From Gammaproteobacteria bacterium UBA2965 (GTDB lineage: Bacteria; Pseudomonadota; Gammaproteobacteria; Pseudomonadales; Azotimanducaceae): a stretch of DNA of 64,000 bases. The DNA is taken from positions 64,234-128,233 of the forward strand of contig DEBD01000034.1 in assembly GCA_002348385.1 (NCBI GenBank), written 5' to 3'. The notes under the pieces are model-generated. The model worked only from the letters and a program-made list of their open reading frames with translations. It was not told the origin of the DNA and searched no databases. A program made the position numbers and the translations under genes. This document shows, in pieces, positions 53,286 through 62,132 of this stretch (positions are counted from its first letter, which is position 1; each line of letters begins with the position of its first letter).

Positions 53286-54336
53286 CGTTCCCCGACAGTT
53301 GCGCGATAGCCCAGTCGATGTGCTGCGCCACCATGGGGGTGGCGGTTTGTCTGCGGTTGGCGAGTGCCGTCAGAGCCTGCTCGGTGGCGGGACCATTACC
53401 TAGTCCAACGGCCAGGTTGCGCTGCCACTGCTCGTAGTTGATGCGCCGAATAGCGGAGCCCCGGGTGTTCCGCTCGAAGGTTTCCTCGGACCACTCGAAC
53501 AAAGACACTAACGTTGGCGAATCGAGGCCGTGTCGCGGAGCGAAATCCTGCTCCGCGGTGTTGGGCGCGTTGCGATTCCACGGGCAGTAGAGCTGGCAGT
53601 CGTCGCACCCGAATACCCGGTTCCCCATCGGGCGGCGCAGATGCTCCGGAATGGGATCGCGCGACTCGATGGTGAGATACGAGATACACTTGCGTGCGTC
53701 TACCTGTTTGGCACCCACGATGGCGCCGGTAGGACAGTTGTTCATGCATGCGCGGCACTCGCCGCACTGATCCGGCGCCGCGGAGGGCGTTACCGGCAGG
53801 GGCAGGTTGGTGTAGATCTCTCCGAGGAAAAACCACGACCCTGCTTCGCTGTCGAGCAGCAGCGAATGCTTTCCCATCCAGCCGAGTCCGGCTTTTTCGC
53901 CCAGGGCTTTTTCTAGAACGGGGGCGGAATCCGTAAAAGCCCGGTAGCGCCCGCTTTCTTTGGCAGCGTCGTCGATGCGCCGCGCCAGCTTGGCGAGCCG
54001 ACCGCGCACCACCTTGTGGTAGTCGCGCCCCAGTGCGTAGCGTGAGATATAGGCAAGCTCGGAGTCTTGCAGCACACCCAGCGCATCCGCCGCCTCAGGC
54101 AGGTAGTTCATGCGTGCCACGATCACCCGACAGGTGTCGGCCTCCAACTGCTCTGGGTGCAGCCGCTTTTCCAGATTGCGCGACAGGTACCCCATGGAGC
54201 CGTTGAACCCCTTCGCCAGCCAGGCGCGCACGTGTGGTTCGTGCTCCGACAAGTCCACGTTTGTAATCCCCACCTGCTGGAACCCCAGTTCGGTGGCCCA
54301 GTCGGTGATGGCATCGGCGAGCGCGTGCGGCTCCAT
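53269..54336 (-). CDS. queG: Epoxyqueuosine reductase QueG
   Basis: Cobalamin- and iron-sulfur-dependent enzyme that makes queuosine from epoxyqueuosine in tRNA. The 355-residue protein has two [4Fe-4S] motifs: CGECRACMNNCP, and a split CISYLT/CDDCQLYCP set. Upstream are YISRYALGRDYHKVVR and LGEKAGLGWMGKHS, standard for QueG. Its start is 68 bases from that proposed for nnrD, in divergent orientation, as in Pseudomonas and E. coli. Confidence 0.95.
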   Translation of the reverse strand: MEPHALADAITDWATELGFQQVGITNVDLSEHEPHVRAWLAKGFNGSMGYLSRNLEKRLHPEQLEADTCRVIVARMNYLPEAADALGVLQDSELAYISRYALGRDYHKVVRGRLAKLARRIDDAAKESGRYRAFTDSAPVLEKALGEKAGLGWMGKHSLLLDSEAGSWFFLGEIYTNLPLPVTPSAAPDQCGECRACMNNCPTGAIVGAKQVDARKCISYLTIESRDPIPEHLRRPMGNRVFGCDDCQLYCPWNRNAPNTAEQDFAPRHGLDSPTLVSLFEWSEETFERNTRGSAIRRINYEQWQRNLAVGLGNGPATEQALTALANRRQTATPMVAQHIDWAIAQLSGNANPTE

Positions 54337-54348
54337 GAGTGTTCCAAG

Positions 54349-54377
54349 CCCACAGTATTAGCCGGCCTAAGTATAAT
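54349..54377 (+). promoter_or_regulatory. Candidate promoter for nnrD-tsaE-amiB-mutL
   Basis: A perfect -10 TATAAT (54372-54377) is preceded, 17 bases upstream, by CCCACA as a partial -35. Transcription would begin near 54384, downstream of the only ATG in frame (54339), which supports the CTG start at 54405. Confidence 0.55.
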
Positions 54378-54404
54378 GGGTGGATTCCGCATCGGAGCAA
54401 AACC

Positions 54405-55880
54405 CTGGATTACCTTTATAGTGCGGCGCAGTGCCGTGAGCTGGACCGAATAGCCATTCAAGAGCATGGCATACCGGGGCTTGAACTCATGCAGCGGGCG
54501 GGCCGGGCCGCCTTCGCCGAGCTGCTGCAGCGGTGGCCGGGGGTTAAATCCATCTCGGTGGTCTGCGGCAAGGGTAACAACGCTGGCGACGGATACATCG
54601 TGGCCGGCCTAGCGCTGGAGCTGGGTCTGCATGTGCAGACCATCCAGGTGGGCGACCCCGGGGATCTCCAGGGAGACGCCGGGCGCGCGCGCGACTGGGC
54701 TTATGAGAAGGGGCTTGGGACCGTACACGGTCCCGATGCCCCCTTGGAGGGCCAGGTGATCGTGGATGCGTTGCTGGGTACCGGATTTGCCGGAGCGTTG
54801 CGACCTCAATTCGCCCAGCTCGCCCAGCGAATCAACGACTGTGGCGCCGACTGTGGCGTTATGGCGTTGGATATCCCAACCGGCGTGCTAGCCGACACCG
54901 GAGTGTCGGTGCCGGGCGCCGTGCGTGCAGACGTTACGGTCACCTTCATCGGGCGCAAGGCCGGTTTGTTCACGGGCCCAGGCGTTTCACTGGCCGGCGA
55001 CGTGGTGTACGCGAGTCTGGGGGTGCCCGACGATGTGCTGCGCGATGTGGCGGGTTGCCCGCTGCTGCGTATGGACGAGCAGCCGTCGCTGCCCGGATAC
55101 GATCGCAATGCCTACAAGCAGCTGCAGGGCCACGTTGCCGTGGTGGGCGGAGACAGGGACATGGGGGGCGCGCCGTTGATGGCGGGAGAGGCCGCGCTGC
55201 GCATGGGCGCGGGGCTGGTTACCGTCATCACCCGAGCCGAACATCGAGCCGCAATTCTGTCCCGGCGGCCGGAAATCATGGTGGTGGACGCGGATGATGC
55301 CGCCCGCCGCGCCGAGGCTCTGGACCGAGCCAGCGTGCTGGTCCTTGGCCCGGGATTGGGGCGTGGGGATTGGGGCAGTGCCCTGTTGGCCGAGTCCCTG
55401 GCGCTGGGCAAGCCGGCCGTTCTCGATGCCGACGGCCTGCATGCTTTCGCGGCGCTGCAGGCGGTTCCCGCGGCCCCGCTGGTTGCGACGCCCCACCCCG
55501 GTGAGGCCGCCGCGGTCTTGGGCAGCGATTCCGGATCGGTGCAGGCAGATCGGTTTGAGGCTGCGCGTGAGGTGGCGGCTCGTGTTGGCGGTGTGGCTGT
55601 GCTCAAGGGAGCGGGTAGCGTGGTGGCGGAGGCCGACGGCGTCTGTGGCGTATGCGCCCACGGCAATCCCGGTATGGCGAGTGCCGGCATGGGCGATGTG
55701 CTCAGCGGTGTGATCGGCGGGTTGTTGGCTCAGCGTCTCTCCCCAGTGCGGGCCGCGGTGTTCGGCACCTGTCTGCATAGTGCGGCTGCCGACGCGGCGG
55801 CCGGACAAGTTGGCCAACGCAGTCTGGTGGCCACCGATCTGTTGCCTGCCATGATCGATATCCTGCGAAGCGCTCAATGA
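54405..55880 (+). CDS. nnrD: Bifunctional NAD(P)H-hydrate epimerase / dehydratase (YjeF/NnrD)
   Basis: Repairs hydrated NADH and NADPH. The N-terminal epimerase domain has GLELMQRAGRAAF and VVCGKGNNAGDGYI; the C-terminal dehydratase domain has the ribokinase-like GDRDMGGAPLMAGEAALRMGAG and NPGMASAGMGDVLSG. From CTG 54405 it has 491 residues (E. coli 515) and starts DYLYSAAQCRELD as expected. GGAG lies 7 bases before this CTG. The ATG at 54339 precedes the likely transcription start. It overlaps tsaE (ATGA). Confidence 0.9.
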   Translation: MDYLYSAAQCRELDRIAIQEHGIPGLELMQRAGRAAFAELLQRWPGVKSISVVCGKGNNAGDGYIVAGLALELGLHVQTIQVGDPGDLQGDAGRARDWAYEKGLGTVHGPDAPLEGQVIVDALLGTGFAGALRPQFAQLAQRINDCGADCGVMALDIPTGVLADTGVSVPGAVRADVTVTFIGRKAGLFTGPGVSLAGDVVYASLGVPDDVLRDVAGCPLLRMDEQPSLPGYDRNAYKQLQGHVAVVGGDRDMGGAPLMAGEAALRMGAGLVTVITRAEHRAAILSRRPEIMVVDADDAARRAEALDRASVLVLGPGLGRGDWGSALLAESLALGKPAVLDADGLHAFAALQAVPAAPLVATPHPGEAAAVLGSDSGSVQADRFEAAREVAARVGGVAVLKGAGSVVAEADGVCGVCAHGNPGMASAGMGDVLSGVIGGLLAQRLSPVRAAVFGTCLHSAAADAAAGQVGQRSLVATDLLPAMIDILRSAQ

Positions 55881-56308
55881 AGCGTGTGGCAAGCGATTTT
55901 CTGCCCGACGAGCGCGCCACGCTCGCCTACGCAGAAAAATTGCAGAGTTTCCTGCGTCCGGGCGCTCTGGTGTTTCTGCGCGGCGAGTTGGGAGCTGGAA
56001 AGACCACCCTGGTCAGGGGCATACTGCGCCGGTTGGGTCATGAGGGGTCTGTCAAAAGCCCTACATACACGCTTCTCGAGCCCTACGAGACGGGATCCGG
56101 AGACGTCTTCCACTTCGACTTCTACCGCATCTCCGACTCTTCCGAGCTCGACTTCATTGGGATCGATGAACTCATCGAGAGCAAAGCCATCAAATTCGTT
56201 GAGTGGGCCGAAAGAGTCTCCTCCCGGCTTCCCGAACCCGATCTGGAGATTCGCCTCGAGGTGGAAGGTGCTGGACGTACGATTGAAGTTTACGAGAATG
56301 TTCAGTAA
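55877..56308 (+). CDS. tsaE: tRNA threonylcarbamoyladenosine biosynthesis ATPase TsaE
   Basis: ATPase partner of TsaB-TsaD in making t6A37 of ANN-decoding tRNAs. The 143-residue protein has Walker A GELGAGKTT (36-44), the SPTYTLLEPYE segment and FVEWAERV near the C-terminus. Starts at an ATG overlapping the nnrD stop, and its end overlaps the amidase gene by 11 bases. The nnrD-tsaE-amiB-mutL-miaA-hfq-hflX order is conserved across gammaproteobacteria. Confidence 0.95.
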   Translation: MKRVASDFLPDERATLAYAEKLQSFLRPGALVFLRGELGAGKTTLVRGILRRLGHEGSVKSPTYTLLEPYETGSGDVFHFDFYRISDSSELDFIGIDELIESKAIKFVEWAERVSSRLPEPDLEIRLEVEGAGRTIEVYENVQ

Positions 56309-57641
56309 CCGCTGGACTGTTTGTTGCGCGCGGCTTTTTGCGTTTGCTTGGTTGTTGATCGTCCAAAGCGCGTTCGCCCTGGAGCTGGAAGGCGTGCGCA
56401 TGCACGACGCGCCGGACTACACCCGCGTGGTACTGGACGTGTCCGCCAAGGCGCGTTACGACCTGTTTACCCTGCGTAACCCTGACCGCGTGGTGATAGA
56501 TCTCGACGACACGGTGCTGGCCCCGGGTTTCGATCCGGCCGCCGCGCCGGTGGCTGGCGAGCGGGTTCGCGGGTTGCGGGCAGCGCCCCGAGGCAATGGC
56601 TACCGGGTGGTTCTTGACGTGGCCCTGCCGTTGGATCCCAAGGGGTTCACGCTGGCGCCCGTTGAGCCCTATGGCCACCGTCTGGTGGTGGATCTGTATT
56701 CGGGTCAGCCTAAGCGCAGCAAGCCGGTAAGCGCGCCGCGTAACGAAGACAAGCGCGACGTGGTGATCGCCATCGACGCGGGGCACGGTGGGGAAGACCC
56801 CGGCGCCCTGGGCCCCAGAGTGGGTCGCTCGCGCATCCAGGAGAAGGTGGTGGTGCTGCAGATCGCGGGGCGGTTGCGCGACAAGCTGGATCGCACCCCG
56901 GGGTACCGCGCGCTCATGGTGCGCACCGGCGACTACTACATCGCGCTGCGAAAGCGCGTGGAAATCGCGCGGGATGCCCGTGCAGACCTTCTCATGTCGA
57001 TCCACGCGGATGCATTTCGTAGCGCCTCGGTGTCCGGCGCGTCCGTCTACACCCTCTCCGAGAGAGGCGCCAGTAGCGAAAACGCGCGCTGGCTGGCGGA
57101 AAAGGAGAATCGTTCGGACCTCATCGGTGGCGTGGGTGGCGTCAGCCTCGACGACAAGGACGACCTGCTGGCCCACGTGTTGCTGGACCTGTCCATGGAC
57201 GCCAGCCGCTCGGCGAGCATTCTGGCGGGCGAGCTGCTGGTCACGGAGTTGTCGCGTGTGGCGAAGATGCACAAGCGGCGCGTCGAGCAGGCCGGATTTG
57301 CAGTGTTGAAATCTCCCGACGTGCCCTCGGTGCTGGTGGAGACGGGTTACATTTCCAATCCGGGTGAGGCGCGCCGATTGCACAGCCCGGCCTATCAGGA
57401 GAAGATCGCCACAGCGCTTTTCGAGGGCGTTCGCGCCTATATGGAACAACAAGCACCCGCGGGATCTTTGATTGCCTGGCAGCGCGAGCAGGGCGGCGTG
57501 CGCTACACCATCGCTCGTGGCGATACCCTGTCGGGAATCGCCGTGCGCTACGGCACCAGCACGCGGCGCATCAAGGAGGCCAACGGCCTGTCGGGTGATC
57601 GAATTCGCGCGGGCCAAGTCATCATCATCCCGGCCGGCTGA
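56298..57641 (+). CDS. amiB: N-acetylmuramoyl-L-alanine amidase AmiB
   Basis: Periplasmic zinc amidase that splits septal peptidoglycan during daughter-cell separation. The 447-residue protein has a signal peptide (about 1-32, ending SAFA), an AMIN domain (to about 130), an Amidase_3 catalytic domain (IDAGHGGEDPG, QEKVVVLQIA, SIHADAF, VLVETGYISN) and a C-terminal LysM domain (YTIARGDTLSGIAVRYG). The AMIN domain targets the septum and is the family's site for control by EnvC- or NlpD-like factors. It lies just ahead of mutL. Confidence 0.93.
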   Translation: MFSNRWTVCCARLFAFAWLLIVQSAFALELEGVRMHDAPDYTRVVLDVSAKARYDLFTLRNPDRVVIDLDDTVLAPGFDPAAAPVAGERVRGLRAAPRGNGYRVVLDVALPLDPKGFTLAPVEPYGHRLVVDLYSGQPKRSKPVSAPRNEDKRDVVIAIDAGHGGEDPGALGPRVGRSRIQEKVVVLQIAGRLRDKLDRTPGYRALMVRTGDYYIALRKRVEIARDARADLLMSIHADAFRSASVSGASVYTLSERGASSENARWLAEKENRSDLIGGVGGVSLDDKDDLLAHVLLDLSMDASRSASILAGELLVTELSRVAKMHKRRVEQAGFAVLKSPDVPSVLVETGYISNPGEARRLHSPAYQEKIATALFEGVRAYMEQQAPAGSLIAWQREQGGVRYTIARGDTLSGIAVRYGTSTRRIKEANGLSGDRIRAGQVIIIPAG

Positions 57642-57643
57642 GC

Positions 57644-59392
57644 TTGCTGCGGCGCGTACAACCTTTAGATGCCCTGGTGGCAGATCAGATCGCCGCCGGC
57701 GAGGTGGTGGAACGGCCGGCCTCGGTGGTCAAGGAGCTCATCGAGAACAGCCTGGATGCGGGGGCGCGCAGCATTCGCGTGCAGACCCAGCAGGGTGGTG
57801 TAAAGCGGATTGTGGTGACCGACGATGGCTCGGGCATGCATGCCGACGATGTGGCGCTGGCGCTGTCGCGTCACACCACGAGCAAGATTCGCAGTGCTGA
57901 CGACCTGGTAGGAATAGCGAGCCTCGGCTTTCGCGGCGAGGCGCTGGCCAGCGTTGCGTCGGTTGCCCGGGCGCGCATCTGTTCGCGTGCTGAGGGAGCG
58001 GCCCATGCCAGCCAGGTGGAGGTGCACGGTGGCCACCGGATGCCAGTAGCGCCGGGCGCCCATCCCCTTGGCACCACGGTGGAGGTGACGGATCTGTTCT
58101 TCAACACCCCTGCTCGGCGCAAGTTTCTTAAGACCGAGCGTACCGAGCAGCGTCATATCGACCTCGTGGTGCGGCGCCTGGCGTTGGGCGACTTCAATGT
58201 GTCCTTCGAACTCGACCAGGGCGGAGGGAAGCCGCTGGTACTTCCCGCCGGCGACCCGCACCGGCGCCTTGAGCGCTTGCTGGGCCAGGGCTTCGTGGAC
58301 GCGAGCCTGGCCGTTGATGAAGCCCGCGACCCTTACCGTCTGTGGGGATGGGTGGGCTTGCCCACGTACTCACGCAGCCAGGCCGATCAGCAGTACTTCT
58401 TCGTCAACGGCCGCGTGGTGCGCGACAAGCTGGTGGCGCACGCTATCCGGCAGGCGTACCGCGACGTGCTGTTTCACGGCAGGCATCCCGTATTCGCCCT
58501 CTATCTAGAGCTGCCGGCCCAGGGGGTGGACGTGAACGTGCACCCCACCAAGCACGAGGTGCGATTTCGCGACGCCCGCGCCGTGCACGACTTTGTTTTC
58601 GGCACGCTCAATCGTGCGTTGCGTGAGGTTCGACCGACCGATCAGGCCGAGCCGTTGCCGCCTTCGTCGTCGACGTCCTGGAGTCAGCCCGGGCTGGGAT
58701 TGGCCAGATCCACGCTCTCTGCCCAGCGTTCTCCGCTGAGCCTGGCCGAGGCCTTCGCGCAGGCGGAGCCCCTCACTGTGAGCGAATCTCCAGGTGACGA
58801 GGCCCAGGTTCCGCCCTTGGGCTTCGCGCTGGCCCAGCTTCACGGCGTGTATGTGCTCGCGCAGAACCAGCAGGGTCTGGTGGTGGTGGACATGCACGCG
58901 GCTCACGAACGCATTACGTATGAAAAGCTTAAGGCCCAGTGCGCGGCGGATCAGATTCCCCAGCAGCGCCTGCTGGTTCCCGTGCGTGTGGATGTCAGTG
59001 AAAACGAGGCTGAGCTGTGCGAGTCCACGGCGGAGCTACTCGCCGAGATGGGGTTGGTGGTGGATCGCAGCGGTCCCCAGACCCTGGCGGTTCGGGCCGT
59101 ACCCGTGCTGCTATCGGACGACAATGCGGAGCGCCTGCTGCGCGACGTGCTGGCGGATCTGGTGGAGTTCGGCGGCAGCGAGCGCGTGCGCGAGCGCCAG
59201 CAGGATCTGCTCGCCACCATGGCTTGTCACGGCTCGCTGCGCGCCAACCGGGCGTTGAGCATCCCCGAGATGAACGCGCTGCTGCGCGAGATGGAGCAGA
59301 CCGAGAACGCCGGTCAGTGTAACCACGGCAGGCCGACCTATCTGGTCCAGAGCATGGCTGACCTGGATCGGCTGTTTCTGCGCGGGCAGTAG
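57644..59392 (+). CDS. mutL: DNA mismatch repair protein MutL
   Basis: Links mismatch recognition by MutS to strand removal. The 582 residues start at TTG 57644, two bases after the amiB stop. The GHKL ATPase carries ELIENSLDAGA, DDGSGMHAD and GFRGEALASVAS. The C-terminal half contains DMHAAHERITYE, matching the endonuclease motif D-x-H-A-x2-E-x4-E (Gln replaced by Met), together with ACHGSL, the CNHGRP zinc/active-site motif and a beta-clamp-type QRLLVP. This implies a nicking MutL, as in Pseudomonas, which lacks MutH. A linker of about 60 Ser/Pro-rich residues separates the halves. Confidence 0.94.
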   Translation: MLRRVQPLDALVADQIAAGEVVERPASVVKELIENSLDAGARSIRVQTQQGGVKRIVVTDDGSGMHADDVALALSRHTTSKIRSADDLVGIASLGFRGEALASVASVARARICSRAEGAAHASQVEVHGGHRMPVAPGAHPLGTTVEVTDLFFNTPARRKFLKTERTEQRHIDLVVRRLALGDFNVSFELDQGGGKPLVLPAGDPHRRLERLLGQGFVDASLAVDEARDPYRLWGWVGLPTYSRSQADQQYFFVNGRVVRDKLVAHAIRQAYRDVLFHGRHPVFALYLELPAQGVDVNVHPTKHEVRFRDARAVHDFVFGTLNRALREVRPTDQAEPLPPSSSTSWSQPGLGLARSTLSAQRSPLSLAEAFAQAEPLTVSESPGDEAQVPPLGFALAQLHGVYVLAQNQQGLVVVDMHAAHERITYEKLKAQCAADQIPQQRLLVPVRVDVSENEAELCESTAELLAEMGLVVDRSGPQTLAVRAVPVLLSDDNAERLLRDVLADLVEFGGSERVRERQQDLLATMACHGSLRANRALSIPEMNALLREMEQTENAGQCNHGRPTYLVQSMADLDRLFLRGQ

Positions 59393-59403
59393 CTGCGTAG
59401 GCA

Positions 59404-60357
59404 GTGTTCGACTTCGACCCAAACGGCCGTGTGCTCGCCATTACCGGACCTACGGCGGTGGGCAAGACCGATACCGCAGTAGCCCTGGCCGAGCACGTTC
59501 CCATGCATCTCATCAGTATGGATTCAGCGCTCGTGTATCGGGGCATGGACATTGGCACGGCGAGGCCCGACGCCGAACTGCTGCAGCAGCACCCTCACGC
59601 GCTGCTGGATATTCGGGATCCCAGCCAGACGTACTCCGCCGCCGAGTTCGTAGTTGACGCGGATCGCGAGGTGCGATGGGCGTGGGCGCATTCCCGGCTG
59701 CCGGTGTTGGTTGGCGGCACCATGCTCTATCTGCGCGCGTTTCGTGACGGTTTGGCGAATCTGCCCCCCGCTGATGCACAGGTGCGCGCGGAGATTGTCC
59801 GACAAGCGGACAAGGAAGGATGGCCTGCGCTACACGCCCAGCTTGCGCGTATCGACCCCCAGGCTGCTGCCTCGATACACCCGCAAAACACGCAGCGCCT
59901 GCAGCGTGCGCTGGAGGTGCACCGGCTCACCGGCGAGCCAATTTCCGGATTCTGGCGCGAGCAGCAGGCCACCTCTGTGTCGTCTCGACTTGGTGCCCGG
60001 TTGGCGGTGGTCGCATTAATCCCGGATTCCCGACCGGCTTTGCATCAGCGGATCATGCAGCGCTTCCGCGGCATGCTGGAGCACGGTCTGATCGATGAAG
60101 TGCGCGGTTTGCGCGAGCGCGGTGATCTGCATCTAGGACTGCCGTCCATGCGTTCGGTGGGATACCGGCAGACATGGGAGCATTTGGATGGCCGCTTCGA
60201 CTACGAAGAACTCGCCGAGCGCGGCGCAGCCGCCACCCGACAGCTCGCTAAACGGCAGCTCACCTGGTTGAGGGGTTGGGATTGGGCGCAAGCTTTTGCG
60301 CCGGACGATGGCCAAGGAGTGCGCGCGGTCATTGATGCGCTCGTGCGCGCGTCATGA
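59404..60357 (+). CDS. miaA: tRNA dimethylallyltransferase MiaA
   Basis: Adds a dimethylallyl group to A37 of tRNAs reading UNN codons. The 317-residue protein from GTG 59404 has P-loop GPTAVGKT (15-22), MDSALVYRGMDIGTARP, VGGTMLYLRAFRDGLA and the SVGYRQTWEHLDG segment. It lies 11 bases after mutL and 149 bases before hfq, the same arrangement as E. coli. Confidence 0.95.
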   Translation: MFDFDPNGRVLAITGPTAVGKTDTAVALAEHVPMHLISMDSALVYRGMDIGTARPDAELLQQHPHALLDIRDPSQTYSAAEFVVDADREVRWAWAHSRLPVLVGGTMLYLRAFRDGLANLPPADAQVRAEIVRQADKEGWPALHAQLARIDPQAAASIHPQNTQRLQRALEVHRLTGEPISGFWREQQATSVSSRLGARLAVVALIPDSRPALHQRIMQRFRGMLEHGLIDEVRGLRERGDLHLGLPSMRSVGYRQTWEHLDGRFDYEELAERGAAATRQLAKRQLTWLRGWDWAQAFAPDDGQGVRAVIDALVRAS

Positions 60358-60398
60358 GGCGCATGCGGCCGGTCTGGCAGCGTGCGTCCTGGGTTGGC

Positions 60399-60427
60399 TT
60401 GCAATATCCAGAGGGTGTCGCCATAGT
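60399..60427 (+). promoter_or_regulatory. Candidate hfq promoter
   Basis: TTGCAA (60399-60404) and CATAGT (60422-60427) are 17 bases apart, within the 149-base gap upstream of hfq. The implied leader is about 73 bases, and an AAGGAG ribosome site (60495-60500) precedes the ATG by 6 bases. Confidence 0.4.
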
Positions 60428-60506
60428 AAAAATTCGACTGATAAGGATATAGGGTGCTTGCCGCTGCAGGGAATTTGATGCGTGGCAAGGCTCCAAGGAG
60501 ATTGCG

Positions 60507-60755
60507 ATGTCAAAAGGGCACTCACTACAAGACCCTTACTTGAATACGTTGCGCAAAGAGAGAATTCCCGTTTCGATCTACCTGGTGAATGGAATCAAGC
60601 TGCAGGGCCAGATAGAGTCGTTCGACCAATTCGTAGTGCTCCTGCGCAATTCGGTCAGTCAGATGGTATACAAACACGCCATCTCCACCGTAGTCCCATC
60701 GAGAAACGTCCGGCTTTCCGGATCCGGTGGTGGTGATAACGCCTCCGACGATTAG
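60507..60755 (+). CDS. hfq: RNA chaperone Hfq
   Basis: Hexameric Sm-like chaperone that pairs small RNAs with mRNAs. The 82-residue protein (the size of Pseudomonas Hfq; E. coli 102) shows Sm1 (VSIYLVNGIKLQGQIESFDQFVVLL) and Sm2 with the diagnostic YKHAISTV, plus a short Gly/Asp tail. The strong AAGGAG site is well placed. hflX follows, with a 31-base gap containing an imperfect hairpin and T-rich stretch that might dampen readthrough. Confidence 0.97.
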   Translation: MSKGHSLQDPYLNTLRKERIPVSIYLVNGIKLQGQIESFDQFVVLLRNSVSQMVYKHAISTVVPSRNVRLSGSGGGDNASDD

Positions 60756-60786
60756 CCTGCAGCACGCGGCGCTGCTGGGGGTTTGA

Positions 60787-62073
60787 TTGTTTTTTGAACG
60801 GCCCGAAGCGGGCCGACGCGCGCTGCTTCTGCGGGTTCATTTCTCGGATTTTCACGCCCAGGGCGACGACAGCCACGCCTACGCGGAGGCGCCGGCACAA
60901 GCCGAAGCGCTGGAACTAGCGCGCAGCGCGGAAATCGATGTGGTGGAAGTGGTTACCGCCAAACGCAGAACGCCGCACCCCAGATGGTTCGTGGGCAGCG
61001 GAAAGCTCGAAGAGATCTCACGGGCCATGGCGGCGAACAGGTGCGACCTTTTGTTGGTCAATCACGACCTCAGCGCCGGCCAGCAGCGCGATCTGGAGAC
61101 GCACCTGCGCGCACGTGTGCTTACCCGTACCGAGCTGATCCTCACCATCTTCGCAGCTCGCGCCAGAACCTATGAAGGGCAGTTGCAGGTAGAGCTCGCT
61201 CAGCTCAAGCACGCCCAGACCCGCCTGGTGCGTGGTTGGACCCACCTGGACCGGCAGAAGGGCGGCATCGGCTTGCGCGGCGCGGGGGAAACCCAGATCG
61301 AGATGGACCAGCGCATGCTGGGAGCGCGCGTCAAGCGCGTGCAGAAAAAGCTGGCCGACGTGCGTCGCCGCCGCGCTCAGAGCCGCCGTCGCCGTCGCCG
61401 CGAGAGTGTTCGCACGGTGGCACTGGTGGGCTATACCAATGCGGGCAAATCCACGTTGTTCAATGCGTTGACTCGCGCCACCGTGCTGGCCGAAGACAAG
61501 CTGTTCGCCACTCTGGACCCGACCCACCGGCGTGTGACCGTACCTGGCGCCGGCGATGTAGTGTTGATCGACACCGTGGGTTTCATCAACCACCTGCCCC
61601 ATGATCTGGTGGAGGCGTTCAAGGCCACCCTGGAGGAAGTCAGTGCCGCAGACCTGCTGCTGCACGTGGTGGATGCTAGCTGCGAGAATCCCTCGGACAG
61701 AATAGACCAGGTAAACGACGTACTCTCTGAGATCGGCGCGCTGGAGGTCGCCACTGTGGTGGTCTACAACAAGGTTGATGTGGCGGGCGCCCACGTCGGG
61801 CTGTCGCACGCCAACGTGGCCTACGTGAGCGCTCGTGACTGTGATGGGTTGGAAGAACTCATCGAGCTGATAGCCCAACGGCTGGGAGTGGGCGCTAACC
61901 CCGCTACGGTTACCCTGCCGGTCGAAGACGGCAAAACCCGCGCCTGGTTGTATCGTATTGGCGCGGTGGTGGACGAGCAGCTTGGCGAGGACGGCACCAT
62001 TGCCCTGCAGGTCAGGGCCGACAAACGACTTATGGAACGCCTCCAGAACATTCCCAGGGTTTCTTGCAGGTGA
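60787..62073 (+). CDS. hflX: Ribosome-associated GTPase HflX
   Basis: GTPase that splits stalled 70S ribosomes under stress. The 428-residue protein has an N-terminal glycine-rich domain (AKRRTPHPRWFVGSGKLEEI), a basic coiled linker (RRRRAQSRRRRRR), the GTPase domain with G1 VGYTNAGKST, G3 DTVGFINHLPHDLVEAF and G4 YNKVD, and a C-terminal tail. TTG 60787 is the likely start. Same strand and order as hfq-hflX-hflK-hflC elsewhere. Confidence 0.94.
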   Translation: MFFERPEAGRRALLLRVHFSDFHAQGDDSHAYAEAPAQAEALELARSAEIDVVEVVTAKRRTPHPRWFVGSGKLEEISRAMAANRCDLLLVNHDLSAGQQRDLETHLRARVLTRTELILTIFAARARTYEGQLQVELAQLKHAQTRLVRGWTHLDRQKGGIGLRGAGETQIEMDQRMLGARVKRVQKKLADVRRRRAQSRRRRRRESVRTVALVGYTNAGKSTLFNALTRATVLAEDKLFATLDPTHRRVTVPGAGDVVLIDTVGFINHLPHDLVEAFKATLEEVSAADLLLHVVDASCENPSDRIDQVNDVLSEIGALEVATVVVYNKVDVAGAHVGLSHANVAYVSARDCDGLEELIELIAQRLGVGANPATVTLPVEDGKTRAWLYRIGAVVDEQLGEDGTIALQVRADKRLMERLQNIPRVSCR

Positions 62074-62132
62074 ACGAAGGCGTCCCTAGAATCTTACCCC
62101 TGCCCAACTAACTCTTGCAGGAGTACCTTTAA

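Noticed and set aside
60755..60790. Hairpin plus T-rich run between hfq and hflX as a strong terminator
   Set aside because: The stem is only about 5 pairs and the T-rich part lies over ten bases away and overlaps the hflX start, so it cannot be called a terminator with confidence.
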